Counted from the stretch's first letter, positions 1 to 11,213 are shown. The stretch is DNA of 64,000 nucleotides from Ananas comosus (GCF_001540865.1 NC_033626.1:10633446-10697445); one strand, 5' to 3'. A program made the numbers and translations. Notes: generated by a model from the letters alone, not told the origin.

Positions 1-284
1 ATAAATATGTCAAATTTCTGGACCTTTGTTGGTTTCGACTGGACTAGAGCTTTCCTAACATTTGATTTGAGCCCGACTTTGAATTCGAGCGCGTCGGGCG
101 TTGTTCTGGTGGGCTATATTGATTTAGAACTCAGCTACAATTGCTGACCTGTATCCAATTTGAAAATAATTTCTATCTAATAATTTAAACTTTTAAATTG
201 GGCCTGAACTTTTAATTTTTTTAAATATGATATCAAAGTTTGTTTCATATTTTCTTGCGGTTCAATTTCTCTTGGTTCAGCCTC

Positions 285-300
<16 letters not shown>
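1..300. other. AT-rich sequence without recognisable gene
   Basis: I see no coding region or known element here. The stretch ends in a (TA)n tract that runs into a (GA)n tract. Confidence 0.5.

Positions 301-336
<36 letters not shown>
285..336. repeat. (TA)n-(GA)n compound microsatellite
   Basis: About 16 bases of alternating TA are followed by about 34 bases of GA. It abuts the left end of the first foldback MITE. The matching (CT)n-(TA)n tract lies on the other side of the element at 872-960. Confidence 0.9.
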
Positions 337-338
<2 letters not shown>

Positions 339-339
339 A

Positions 340-866
340 CTAGGCTACTATCGGTAGTAAACTGCTCGATTTACTACCGATTTATTTTTTATGATAGAGC
401 TTCCAAATCAACAATCGGCACCGTTGAACATAATCTAGACCATTTAAATTATTTAGAAATCAAATTTTATGATTTTTTGGTATCACTAACTGAATGATCA
501 AAGGGTCACAAAATCTATAATTTTAATAGCTGATATGGTGCATTTGCTCGTTTTACGGTATAGAAAAGTTCAAATCAACTAAATTTTTGTTAAAAAATTC
601 TTTAAACTATTTAAAATAAGATCTAGACTCTAGATCTCAAATATAAAAATTGAATCATCACTTTTTGAAGGATATTCATTTCTAGCCATTCATTTTTCTG
701 TTCACTTGATGAACATAGAACAATATCAAAAATATGTGAAATTTGATTTCCAAATAGTTTGAATAATTTAGATTATGTTTAACGGTGCCGATCATCAATT
801 TTGAAGCTCTATCATCGAAAACAAATCGGTAGTAAACCGAGCCGTTTACTACCGATAGTATTCTAG
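340..866. mobile_element. Foldback MITE, long family, copy 1
   Basis: The two ends are inverted repeats of roughly 150 bases. Left arm begins CTAGGCTACTATCGGTAGTA; the reverse complement of the right end begins CTAGAATACTATCGGTAGTA. Just inside each tip sits a core shared by all long copies (GAGCTTCCAAATC, then CGGCACCGTTGAACAT on the left). No coding capacity, so it must have been moved by an enzyme encoded elsewhere. TA-rich flanks hide the target duplication. Confidence 0.8.
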
Positions 867-867
867 T

Positions 868-871
<4 letters not shown>

Positions 872-906
<35 letters not shown>

Positions 907-912
907 GTAAAA

Positions 913-960
<48 letters not shown>
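872..960. repeat. (CT)n and (TA)n microsatellite
   Basis: Two CT runs (about 872-905 and 913-938), separated by a short TAGTAAAA spacer that repeats the end of the adjacent MITE, then a TA run. Open reading frames across it (RERERE or YIYIYI proteins) are artefacts. Confidence 0.9.
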
Positions 961-961
<1 letters not shown>

Positions 962-967
962 GTAGAT

Positions 968-1198
968 GTTTGGACTGGGCTACTATTGTAGTAAATTTAT
1001 TGTTGCTTACGTTTTTTAGCTTTGGATCAACTCTTTTCATTATTTCTAACATTGGATTAATACTATAACCAGTGGGGACACTCACCTAGGGGGACACTCA
1101 TCAACTCAACACGCTAATATCATCCTGACCCTACAATTTTTCATCTAAGGCGTTAAAAACTGATAGCAAAAAGAGCGTTTTATATTAATAGTATTCCA
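968..1198. mobile_element. Foldback MITE, short family, copy 1
   Basis: About 230 bases with inverted ends: GGGCTACTATTGTAGTAAAT on the left, and on the right a tip reading AATAGTATTCCAGCC. The middle holds the short-family core: a phrase for 'GGATTAATACTATAACC', a paired GGGGACACTCA motif, and CCTACAATTTTTCATC near the far arm. Confidence 0.7.
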
Positions 1199-1221
1199 GC
1201 CTATTATATATATATATTATA

Positions 1222-1261
<40 letters not shown>

Positions 1262-1270
1262 ATATATATA

Positions 1271-1468
1271 ACTAGGCTAATATACTATTAATAGCACAAG
1301 TTATTGGTGCTACCAAGTTTTTGGCTATTGGATTAAGAGATGTGCGGTTAGTGGGTGGTTGGTTGATAGTATTATCTAACGGGATGAAAATGATCAAAAA
1401 GGCAGATCTAACGGCCGAAAACTTGGTAGCACCAAATGCTTCGTACTATTTATGCATAGTAGCCGGAC

Positions 1469-1471
<3 letters not shown>
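1271..1471. mobile_element. Foldback MITE, short family, copy 2
   Basis: Left end CTAGGCTAATATACTATTAA, right end CATAGTAGCCGG. Inside each end the word TTGGTGCTACCAAGTTTTTGG and its inverse pair up. It sits between TA tracts at 1204-1270 and 1472-1519. Confidence 0.7.
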
Positions 1472-1519
<48 letters not shown>

Positions 1520-1523
<4 letters not shown>

Positions 1524-1760
1524 GGCTGGTAATCATTAATAGTAAATGTTCTTTTTTCTATCAAGTTTTTAACCATTGGATGAAAAATTGTAGGGTTATG
1601 GATATTATGTCAGTTAGAACTAAGTGGTCCCCTAGGGTTGAGTGGTCCCCACTGGGTTATAGTATTTAATCCAATGGTTAGAAATAATGAAAGAGTTGAT
1701 CCTAAGGCTAAAAAACTGGTAGCAACAATAGAATTTTGCTACTAATAGTAGCCCATTCAA
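1520..1760. mobile_element. Foldback MITE, short family, copy 3
   Basis: It starts TTAGGCTGGTAATCATTAAT and ends CTACTAATAGTAGCCC. The core contains CCCCTAGGGTTGAGTGG, GGTTATAGTATTTAATCCAA and AAAGAGTTGATCC, close to the partial copy at 52.1 kb. Confidence 0.7.
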
Positions 1761-1773
1761 CTCACGTCCATCA

Positions 1774-1777
<4 letters not shown>

Positions 1778-1844
<67 letters not shown>
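1778..1844. repeat. (CT)n-(TA)n microsatellite
   Basis: About 40 bases of CT followed by about 27 bases of TA, directly abutting the next MITE. Confidence 0.9.
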
Positions 1845-1848
<4 letters not shown>

Positions 1849-2389
1849 TAAGTCTACTATACTTTTATGAGTACAGAGCTTTTCGTACCTATAAATTATT
1901 TTTATGTTGGGTTTTCGAATTGATGATCCACATCGTTAAACATGATCTAGAATATTTGAAACTTCTAAAAGATAAATTTCGTAATTTTTAGAAATCATTA
2001 TAAAACTCATCAAGCAGGTATAAAATGAACGGTCAAAATCGAACGATATTATAAAAATGGATGATTGGATCCTTCAATTTAAGATCGAAGTTATTGATCT
2101 TTATCTAGGTAGTAAATAGAATTTTCTATCAAAAATTCAATCTATTCTGATTCTTTTACACTGTTAAATTAGCAACTATCGCATACCGGCCGTTAAAAGT
2201 TTTTAATTTTGTGAGATTTTGATGGTAAGGTAAATGATATCAAAAAATTATAAAATTTGATTTCTAGAAGTTTTAAATGCTCTAAATAATGTTTAACGGT
2301 ATGGATTGTCGATTTGGAAGCTCTATTATCGAAAACAAATTATGAGTATGAAGGCGATCGTACTCATAAAAGTATAGTAGCCGAACTCA
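1845..2389. mobile_element. Foldback MITE, long family, copy 2
   Basis: The ends carry the 'TTTATGAGTA' tip (left CTACTATACTTTTATGAGTA; right inverse CTACTATACTTTTATGAGTA), and the subterminal core is the same as in copy 1 (GATCCACATCGTTAAACATG on the left). About 545 bases, no coding capacity. Confidence 0.8.
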
Positions 2390-2399
2390 TATATATATA

Positions 2400-2606
2400 G
2401 TTGAGCTAGATTACTCTCAAAAGCGTCAAAGCGAGTCGTGCTTTTGAGTTTTTAACCATTGGACGAAGAGATGTAGGGTTGAGATGATGATGGTAGGTGA
2501 AATCGTATTTGATCCAAATGATATTAGTAATCAAGGAGTAGATCCAAGGGGTAGAAAGCTAGAAGCACCAGGGACTTGGTGCTTCTAAAAGTATTCTAGC
2601 TCAATC
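2400..2606. mobile_element. Foldback MITE, short family, copy 4
   Basis: Left end GTTGAGCTAGATTACTCTCA and right end AAAGTATTCTAGCTCAA are inverted. A second inverted word, AAGCACCAGGGACTTGGTGC, makes its own hairpin near the right end. Confidence 0.7.
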
Positions 2607-2621
2607 ATTCATATATATATA

Positions 2622-2876
2622 GTATAGAGCTATTATGCTATCGGAAACATAAAGTAGTTGGTGCTTTCGATATTTTAGCCCTTGAATAAAAAATTCTATG
2701 GTTGGGATAATAACGATCCCCTTAGGGTTGAGTGGTCTTTCTAGGGTTGAGTGGTTTCCATTGGTTAATAATATTAATCCAATGGTTTGAAATGATCAAT
2801 AGGATTGATCTAAGGGTTAAAAAATCAAAAGCACCAACTACTTTTTATGCTTTCGATAGTATAGTAGCTCCACTCT
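2622..2876. mobile_element. Foldback MITE, short family, copy 5
   Basis: Left tip GAGCTATTATGCTATCGGAA, right tip TTTCGATAGTATAGTAGCTC. The word TAGTTGGTGCTTTCGAT and its inverse lie inside both tips. It carries two successive copies of AGGGTTGAGTGG. Confidence 0.7.
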
Positions 2877-2892
2877 ATATGTATATATATGT

Positions 2893-3431
2893 AGAGTTGA
2901 GCTAGAATACTATCGATAGCAAACGGGCCCTGTTGCCACCTATTTGTTTTCGATGATGGAGCCTCCAAATCGACGATCGGCACCGTTGAACATGATCTAT
3001 ACAACTTGAAGTATTTAGAAATCAAATTTCATACATTTTCGATATTGTTCTCTTATCTATCGAGTGGACACAAAAATGAACGGCTGAAAATAAATATTCT
3101 TTAAAAAATGATGATAGGAGTCTTGTAATTAAGATCAAGAGTATAGATTTTGTTTTAAATAGTTTAAAAAATTTTCTAACAAAAATTCAATTGATTGGAT
3201 ATCTTTACGCCGTTAAACGAGAAACGCCTCATATCGGCCATTAAAATTACAAAATTTGAAACCCTTTGATCATCAGGCAAATGATGCCAAAAAAATTTGA
3301 AATTTAATTTCTAACACTTCAAGTGGTATAGATCATGTTCAACGGTGCCGATCGTCGATTTGGAGGCTCTATCATCGAAAACAAATGAGTTGCAAAGGAA
3401 CTCGTTTGCTATTGATAGTATTCTAGCTCAA

Positions 3432-3434
<3 letters not shown>
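2893..3434. mobile_element. Foldback MITE, long family, copy 3
   Basis: Ends GAGTTGAGCTAGAATACTAT and its inverse ATAGTATTCTAGCTCAACTC. The tip word CGATAGCAAACGGGC is followed by the shared core (GGAGCCTCCAAATCGACGAT, CGGCACCGTTGAACATGATC) on both arms. Nearest relative in the window is the copy at 52.85-53.49 kb. Confidence 0.85.
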
Positions 3435-3477
<43 letters not shown>

Positions 3478-4083
3478 AATCATAGACAATTAGTTAGTTG
3501 ATTAGTAATCAATGAATCGATTTATCCTTTTCAGAGATGCCTCAATTGAAAAAGAGTCCCTGCCAGAGCATTTATAACACCACAAAGTGGGCTGTGCTCT
3601 CAAACAATTTATTTATTTATTTATTTATGCACATGAAAAGGAGAGAACAATTAGTGGCTTTTCGCAAAAGGGCTTTTTCCCCCTCTTTGACCCTAAAGTT
3701 GATTGCTTAATCTCCTCGAAAAGCAAACAGAGAGAAATAGAAAGATTGAGGACTTTGTTTTTTTGCTTAAAAGAAATTGTCCTTTTTACCAACGTGGTGG
3801 CATTGCATCACCCTTTTCCATTTTTATAAAGAGCAGTAAAAATTTATGAAAACGTTCGTCCAAACTACGAAGTTAATATTAAGCTATGAAAAATGCTTGA
3901 GGTCAAAATGTATAAAGACCCTGCAACTTTGTGATTGATTTGATTTTTTCTTTCTTTTTTTTTGTAAGTTCGTGTTTGTAGAAATGAACTCGGTTAGAAT
4001 TACGAAGTAACTAGAATTCGAAATTAAAACCTGAGATATCAATTATTTCGCTCGTACTATACTTTTTTCTCTTATAAATTATA
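3435..4083. other. Intergenic, AT-rich; nothing recognised
   Basis: It begins with a TA tract (3437-3473). An 80-residue open frame at 3587-3829 has no recognisable family and poor codon character, so I do not call it. Confidence 0.5.
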
Positions 4084-4474
4084 GGAGAAACTTCAAATAC
4101 TCCCCCTGTGGTTTTGCACTTTCTCATTTTAGTACTATGTGGTTTCGTACTTTCTCACTTTATTACTCTATAATTTCAAGTGTATCAAATTAGTATCATG
4201 TGGTTTCATTTTTGTATCAAGTTAATACCCTGTTATTTTAATTTTTTTTTTTTATTATCCATTTCGAGATATATAATTTAACGAAATATTAAACCACATG
4301 ATACTAAAGTGAGAAAGTGTGAAATCATAGGGTACTAACTTGATACACTTGAAACCATGGAGTAAAAAAGTGAGAAGGTTCGAAACCACATGATACTAAT
4401 TTGATATACTTTAAACTAAATGGTACTAAAGTGAAAAAGTACGAAATCACATGAGGGTATTTCAAGTTTCTCCT
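4084..4474. mobile_element. TIR MITE with 8-bp target duplication
   Basis: Left end GGAGAAACTTCAAATAC, right inverse AGGAGAAACTTGAAATACC; the arms pair over most of the element and repeat a TGTGGTTTC/GAAACCACA word several times. The flanks 4076-4083 and 4475-4482 are both AAATTATA, an 8-bp duplication that fits the hAT superfamily. Non-coding. The element at 59.3 kb is a relative. Confidence 0.8.
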
Positions 4475-5654
4475 AAATTATACTGAGACGGGCACAAACC
4501 TCAAATTTTAGCACATATGGAGATTCAAACTCCTAACACTAAAACTACTAGTGGTTAGATACGAATCATCACGAATCATCAAATGACTCATTAAATTTCA
4601 GCTTTAAAGTGTTAATTTATAGCCGAAAATTCATGGCATTTATGTACTCCCTCTCAAAATTCTGACATATGTATCCCCCACTTGCTGAGGAGCTTAATTT
4701 TGCCTTCTTGATACTGCAGGGGAATATTTACTTCACAATCAGAAGCAAGAGCAAACAAAAGAAATGAAAAGAATTTTTTTTTTTTTTTAAAAAAAAGAGG
4801 AATTAAATGCCTCTCTGTGAGCTCTGGTGCTGTGAAGGTGGGACACAAAAGCTGCAGCAATCACATGCCCTCACAATCCCCATTCCCATGATTCCCATCT
4901 CTCCTCTTCTTTTCATTTTTCAATTTTTTTTTTTAAATTTTTTTTCATTCTTCTGCAGCTGCTGCTGCTCCAAAAAGCAGTTTTTAGAAGACCCCACTGT
5001 AAAAGCCTGTCACTTATTAGAGGGGGCTCAATTGTTGCAATCAAAAGCAATCACACATTGCTGTTCCAACTATCATCCTCCCCATTATTACCTGCATGTG
5101 AGATCCAACATGATCTTGGGGAGTAAATTGCACTAGCATGCACACATTTTACTGGAGTTTTATTTGGTCATCCGAACTTTTAGCACTGTGGACCTACGGA
5201 TCATGTATCCGTCGCATATTTTCAATTCGACGGTCTAATTTTTAAGATAGGAAAAGCTGTAATTGAATTGGTGATATAATATTGACATATGTAATAAAAG
5301 ATCAAGGGTTGGTAAATAATCTGGGGCTCTAATTAATAGAATAAATAATTGCTTCGAAACGGCGTCGTAACTCGGTGCAACACTTCATTATAATATATAT
5401 TAGTTTTGGGCTGTAATGATAAATTTTGATTCTTAAGGACGAGCCCATGACAACAAAGTTTTTGGCCCAAAATGGCCGATATGTTCCTCTTCGTTAGTGG
5501 AATTGAAGTGGGACTTTTCTTCAACTAAAAGATGACCATTCTATCCTCGTATAAATATCTTTTTCATTACGTTTGGAATTATTTATTAACTGTAATATTT
5601 CTATTCTAACTTTTATGCCATCCTACTTAAATCATACATTATAAATTCTAAAAT
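4475..5654. other. Intergenic; no supported gene
   Basis: Apart from poly-T and poly-A runs I recognise nothing. Open frames at 4807-5136 and 5333-5524 (opposite strand) have no family resemblance. Confidence 0.45.
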
Positions 5655-5662
5655 TTTTTGGT

Positions 5663-5775
5663 AGTAGGTATCCGGGGTTCCAAGTTCGAATCCTAATTGA
5701 TTCACATTTCCAGCTAAGTTTATTTCTAAATGAAATAAACGAAGCAGATAACATGCTATCTATCTCTTAATTTTT
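5663..5775 (+). mobile_element. SINE, 5'-truncated diverged copy
   Basis: It matches the SINE family described at 11231: box B region CAAGTTCGAATCCTA, then GATTCACATTTCCAGC, then the tail phrase CTATCTATCTCTT, here followed by a T-rich stretch instead of an A tail. The 5' third, including box A, is missing. Confidence 0.65.
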
Positions 5776-5835
5776 GTTTTTTTAGAACCCTACTTTCATG
5801 GAGCCCACTTGCTAATTTATTCCTAATCCAAATTC

Positions 5836-6329
5836 TGTCGGATCGCAATTCACTTAAAGTGTACAGATACAGTGCCTACGGGTCTTAATTGTGATTCGGT
5901 CTATCCAACCTCATGCCACTTCAAACATGACTTGGCTCACCGCAGCCTCACGCAATTTCGAATATGACTCGGCCTAACATGGTCTTCCGTCACAGGGCAA
6001 GATGCTGGCCCATTTAAGCTAACAATCTCCCCTCCAGCACCTGTACACATTTGTAGCATGCGGGAATTGAACCTATGACCTCTGGATGCCACTTTTCGAA
6101 TCGTTGGCGCTAACCATTAATCCCAAAAGCTCAAGTTGTTCGAAATACGCAACCAATTCACTTAAAGCGTACAGATACAGCTTTCACGGGGCTCAATTGT
6201 GACTCGGCCACCCAACCTCACGCTACTTCGAACATGACTTGGCCCACCCCAATCTTAAGCCATTTCGAATATTACTTGACCCAATATGACCTTCCGCCAC
6301 AGAGAAGATGCCGGCCATTTAAGCCAACA
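5836..6329 (-). mobile_element. Complete TRIM-type LTR retroelement
   Basis: Two direct repeats of about 190 bases (5836-6024 and 6137-6329) begin TGT and end ACA and enclose only 112 bases. The element is flanked by the 5-bp duplication AATTC (5831-5835 and 6330-6334). On the minus strand a purine-rich tract (GGAGGGGAGAT) sits directly before the downstream repeat, as expected for a polypurine tract. The internal piece has tRNA-like box words (TGGTTAGCGCC and GGTTCAATTCC), but I do not recognise a standard primer-binding site. No protein is encoded, so mobility would depend on another element. Confidence 0.8.
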
Positions 6330-6572
6330 AATTCAACTTGAAATAATAAGCAATAGTACATCACAAGAATACAATTTGCATTATTTAAAAGGAGAGTTTC
6401 TTACAATAATTATGATTGACTTTGCTTTGTACACTCTTCCACGTTACTATATATTAAGCAACCAACTATTAAAGTCATTAAAAAAGTACGTATATAATCA
6501 TGTGTAGCAGTAACACAATTATATGTTTCGTGCAATTATGTACACACACCAGAAATAAAACTTTTGACCCAT

Positions 6573-7328
6573 TAAGAGTGTGTTTGGTTCCACGTAAAAC
6601 TGTGGAAAAAAAATTTTCGATGAAAAAAAAATTTTCGGTGGAAAAACGATTTTACATAGTTAGTGTTTGTTTTGTAGGAAAAGAAAAATAATTTTTCACG
6701 ACGGGAGTTTGGTTGGAAGGAAAAAAAATAGATGAAAAACTATTTATTATTTTTTATTATATATTATTAATATATAATAATTAAAATATTTTATATATTA
6801 TTATAATTTTTATATATAGATTAAATATATTTAAAATTATAATAAATATGTTACATCATGTATAATATATTTAGAAATATTAATAAATAATTACAAATTT
6901 ATAAATAAAATATTATATATATAAATAATATTATATTTATAAATATAGTATAATAATTTTTTTTCACAACGGTTTTTATTCTGAAAGGAAAAAAAAATAG
7001 ATAAAATACTGAATTAATTATATTTTTAATTTATATAATATTAAATATAATAATTAATATATATTATTATATTATTGTTATAAGTTTATATATAAATTAA
7101 AAATATTTAAAAATTAAATGACATATTAGCATCAGTATATATATATTATATTATATATAATATATAATATATATATGATAAGAGTTATATTATTAGAGGT
7201 ATTAATAAATAATTTATAAAATTTTAAAATAACGAAATATATATAATAATATTTCTATTAATAAAAAATATACTATATAACTAGAATAAGTATATATATA
7301 TTTATAATATTAATTATAATTTTTACCG

Positions 7329-7360
<32 letters not shown>

Positions 7361-7560
7361 GATAGAACTAGGCTTACTATGCTAATTAATAGCACGAAGC
7401 ACTTGGTGCTACAGTTTTAGCCATATGGATTCAAAAGTATTGGCGGTTAGGATGATTGGGTCCTCTGGGGTTAGAGTGGGTGTGTTAAAATAGTATGATC
7501 TACCACGTGGTAAAATGATCAAAGAGTAGAATCTAACAGTGCGGAAAATTGGTAGCCTCA

Positions 7561-7626
<66 letters not shown>

Positions 7627-7893
7627 AAGAGAGAGGAGTGGGTGAGTGGTCACGAGAACCAGGCTTTCTCGTGGACCGCGCCTTTTGGAGCCGCTGTGAG
7701 CCGCGCCTTTTGGAGCAAGTTTTCGTTTTCCGCGGAAGGATGGCGGAAAACGAAAACTCGGTTTTTCCGAGAATCTGTAAAAAATTTTTTTCAACAACTT
7801 TTTTTTTTCCGAACACCCAAACAAAGGAAAATCACTTTTCAACCGAAATTTTTTTTTTTTGAGGACTTTTACATGCAACCAAACACCGCCTAA
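6573..7893. mobile_element. 1.3-kb TIR element with AT-rich interior
   Basis: Left end TAAGAGTGTGTTTGGTTCC and right inverse TTAGGCGGTGTTTGGTTGC, each followed by A-rich words with TTTTC/GAAAA pairs. The interior 6740-7340 is almost pure A and T. A short-family MITE (7364-7562) and CT/TA tracts are nested inside. The part at 7650-7760 is GC-richer and contains a near-direct repeat around CGCGCCTTTTGGAGC. Open frames here are microsatellite artefacts. Confidence 0.55.
7364..7562. mobile_element. Foldback MITE, short family, right-truncated copy
   Basis: Left end AACTAGGCTTACTATGCTAA followed by CACTTGGTGCTAC. The inner right arm (AAATTGGTAGC) is present, but the outermost tip is replaced by a (CT)n-(TA)n tract at 7562-7620. 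Confidence 0.55.
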
Positions 7894-9315
7894 TCGAAAT
7901 CGTGAAATATTACCCAACTGCACCAGACAATAATAGTGCATATGCTATTGGTGTCCATTTTAAGAAAATATATTCTTTTCTATCTACTACTACAAGTGGC
8001 TTCATTAATTCCAAATCTTCCAACCACTTTCCCATTCTTTGTAAATTAACTATTTTCAAAATATATTTTTTTTTTTTGCAATAAGGCTTCCCAAAATAAT
8101 TAAGACTTACTTGATTCACTTATTTTAGATTTTAAAATATAAATGGGATTTACTAATTTTGATAGTTGTTATTTGTTTTATAGAATTCACATTGTGATTT
8201 TCATCCCACTGAAATGGAAATAATTTAATTCATTTATAGCTTGATCTAGCTTTTAATCCTGATTAGCTCATTTCAAAATAAATTACTTAAAATTTTCTTT
8301 CACAAATACCTTCTTTTCTCTCCTTTCATCTCTCTCTTCTTACTGAACCAAAATCTTCTCTCGGAATCCTAAGCGTTCCTATTATTCTTTCCGATTTTTC
8401 TTCCAATAATAACTGAAATATTTGTAAATAATTTATTATTTTATTTTTTATTCCAATACAATTTAATTTAATTTTTTTTATTTTAATTCCTATTGTGAAA
8501 TAAACATGCACTACATTAATTTGAGAAAATAAATAGAAGAACAAAGAATGTAATAATTACTCCCCATAATTACTTGGAATTGTGATAATGAAGCACAAAC
8601 TCTACAAGCTTTAACTATCTTTTTTTTTTTTTTTTTTTTAAGTAAAGCATCAAATTCAGCAGGTCATTATTGGGCCCCACATGCCTGCTACAAGAAGCTT
8701 GTAAAGCATTTCTTTGTTGAAATTTTTTTTTTTTAATCAAAGCCAGAGTTAAGGTCTGAATTTTTATTTATGTTGGAGTAAAATCAATTGTTGGACTGAG
8801 AGGCCAAAGTTTGGAGCCCGCTACGAATCTCACTGAGAGTGCGGGTCGGAGTCCACACGGTACGGATCCGCTTAGTTCGGACCGGAATATTTTTTAAATT
8901 ATATTCTATTTTGGCCTATCCATTTAGTTAAACCTAAATTATTTCCAATTTAATGTAACATAGCCTCTTATTTGGGAAACTTTAGTATGTAAGAGAGAGC
9001 ATTAGGTATATTTTGAGATATAATTTTCTAAGAGAGGAGCCTATTGTACAATGTGTACTGGGCGTGCGAATGGGATCCACATTAATTATTTATCTACTTT
9101 AGTTTCTTCTACGAATTAGAATTTTTTTAGAATTTTTAATTTATGTCGAAGTAGCTACGTTTAAGAACTTCAGTTCGACAACTATAGTTAAACTTCGATC
9201 GCGATCAAATCACCGAGAAGCTGTTTCGAGTTTCGACTGAATCTACACCCACATGAGCTTAACAATAGGACATATCTACAGGAACCCACTCTTAAACTTG
9301 TAGATGTACCCAATT
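7894..9315. other. Intergenic; no supported gene
   Basis: AT-rich with long T runs (8620-8640). I see no coding region or delimited element. Confidence 0.45.
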
Positions 9316-9326
9316 AGTTTGTATTA

Positions 9327-9824
9327 TCCGATGTAGTGCTTAACAATTATTTATCCGATGTACCCAATTATTTATCCGATGTAGAGCTTAACAATAGGAC
9401 ATATCCGATGAACTGAAGAATGTCCATGACGCTTGCTCTGCGGAAATTGGAGCAATTTTCCGAGCGACAAATCTGTTGTTGCAAAGGTATTCGGGAGAAA
9501 CTTTTCATATCTACTCAGATTCAGCACCCATCATCAAAGCCTTGCACCTTAGGAGCTATCATTCAGTTTCGTTAACAGATGAAGCTCGAACAAGAATCTC
9601 GGATCTCCGAACTTTTCTTGAAAGTTCCAAGCTATTTAGTTATGGATGGTCGTCTAGATATTCTAAAAATGCTGTAGTTGCAGATCGATTGGCCAACTGG
9701 GGGCTTACTAGCAAAAAACTCTCTTTTTGGTCCTCTGTAGATGAATTCTACCAAGTTGTACCTCCCGATTGATAAATAAATTCGCCTAAGGGCGTGTTTT
9801 CCCTCAAAAAAAAAAAAAAGAAAA
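9327..9824 (+). mobile_element. 5'-truncated LINE insertion with A tail
   Basis: Both sides carry the 11-bp target duplication AGTTTGTATTA (9316-9326 and 9825-9835). The 3' end is a short untranslated piece followed by an A-rich tail (about 9806-9824). The coding part is the end of an RNase H domain. The first 80 bases (9327-9406) are not LINE sequence but shuffled copies of the upstream flank; see the findings. Confidence 0.85.
9407..9772 (+). pseudogene. LINE RNase H domain, C-terminal fragment
   Basis: The open frame of about 121 codons reads as the end of an RNase H-like domain of plant LINE polyproteins. It shows the conserved glutamate in SAEIGAI, an aspartate in IYSDSAPII, and the final ADRLANWG. 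The start of the domain with the first catalytic aspartate is absent, so it cannot be an active nuclease. No start codon was chosen; the frame simply begins at the truncation point. Stop at 9770-9772, then the LINE 3' tail. It is a dead fragment rather than a host gene. Confidence 0.8.
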
Positions 9825-9835
9825 AGTTTGTATTA

Positions 9836-11213
9836 ATTAATTCTTTGAACAATTAAATTCATTACATAGAATTCTATTTGAACCAATCCAAAATCTTACG
9901 TAAGAATCGCTTTTCCACGGTTCCACTTTTATTTGTTTCTGAACGTGGAAGGAGCCCAACATTCGCACGCTTTGTAGCGTGCAAGTGAAGTGCAACCACA
10001 GAAACTGGGACTATTCATATATAGGATGATTGAGGCCTCTCATAATTAGTTCCATTAACTAAGTATTGGACCCACATCAACTCCACTACTTTTATTTCAT
10101 CTTCTAAATAAGATCTCAAAGCTTCTAACTCATCAGAAACCAATAAGGAAATAATTTATTGCGCGCAGTTACTATTGTATTGCAGTTTTAACTTTACACA
10201 AATTTGAATATGTTATTTGGATTCGTGCATTTGTAATTCCAACTGCAACGGTAGGTGAAGACGAATCACTTCGATCAATAAATAATAATAATAATAATAA
10301 TAATAATAATTCTCCACACTACCAAATAAATTAATTATAATTATAACCGTTATAGACCCACAAAACTTAATAAAATAATCAACTAATATATTTTCAATGC
10401 TATTCATTTTTTACTAAACTATGCCTATAATTATTATATGGATAAATTACAATTCTGGTCCTCAAATTATCGGGCTGGTAATATTTTTGTTCTTAAATTT
10501 TCATTCATTTTAATTTTTGACTCGAATTTTTTAAATTATTGCTGTACAAATCACAACCCAATTTATTTTACTAAATGTTGACAATACAGTTATAATTAAG
10601 ATGATATACAGTTTATATATACTAGTGGCTCGTCAGAATTTAACCAACTAATAGTTTATAAGACTTAATTGATCATAATAGTTTATAAAATTGAAAAAAA
10701 AAATTATAATAAATTAAAATTTAAGAACTAAAAGTGCTATACACGCGCATGGTGTGTAATGCTTTGAGGAAATTTCTTTTTTCGGGTTTCAATCAATTGC
10801 TCTAACCCACTAGCCAAGTCAAGTAAACATACTTATCTCTTGTAAAAAAAGACAAATTTTATAGCTATCATTGTCAAAGTAAGTACATATATAGAATTCC
10901 TACACTAGGAAATATTCACCAACCAATGAGATTGGTCACAAAAGGTACCTTACTTAGGAAAATTAAACCCTCATCAACCAATGATACAGTTTTTCGGTGC
11001 CTAATTACCACAAATTAATTAAAAAAAAACATATTCTATAAATATATAGTGCATAGGATATTCTAGATCGATCATGCGTTACGTGTCCGATTCAAATATC
11101 CTAAATCATCCAGTTTCGAAATCGATGTTGTCAAAATAAGATTTTATACTATCGGTGCAAATATATCTTATTTACTCATGATTTAAATTTTTATTCTAAC
11201 AATAATAAAAATT
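9836..11213. other. Intergenic with (AAT)n microsatellite
   Basis: An (AAT)n run lies at about 10278-10311. Otherwise AT-rich, no supported gene. Confidence 0.5.

Noticed and set aside
849..1576. Open frames with RERERE and YIYIYI repeats on both strands
   Set aside because: They are translations of GA/CT and TA microsatellites.
3587..5136. Small open frames near 3.6 and 4.8 kb
   Set aside because: No family resemblance, low-complexity stretches, no splice partners.
6030..6130. tRNA gene suggested by box A and box B words
   Set aside because: No cloverleaf can be drawn by eye, and it lies inside a TRIM element.
7549..7941. 114- and 127-residue open frames on opposite strands
   Set aside because: They span a (CT)n-(TA)n tract and the arm of a TIR element.
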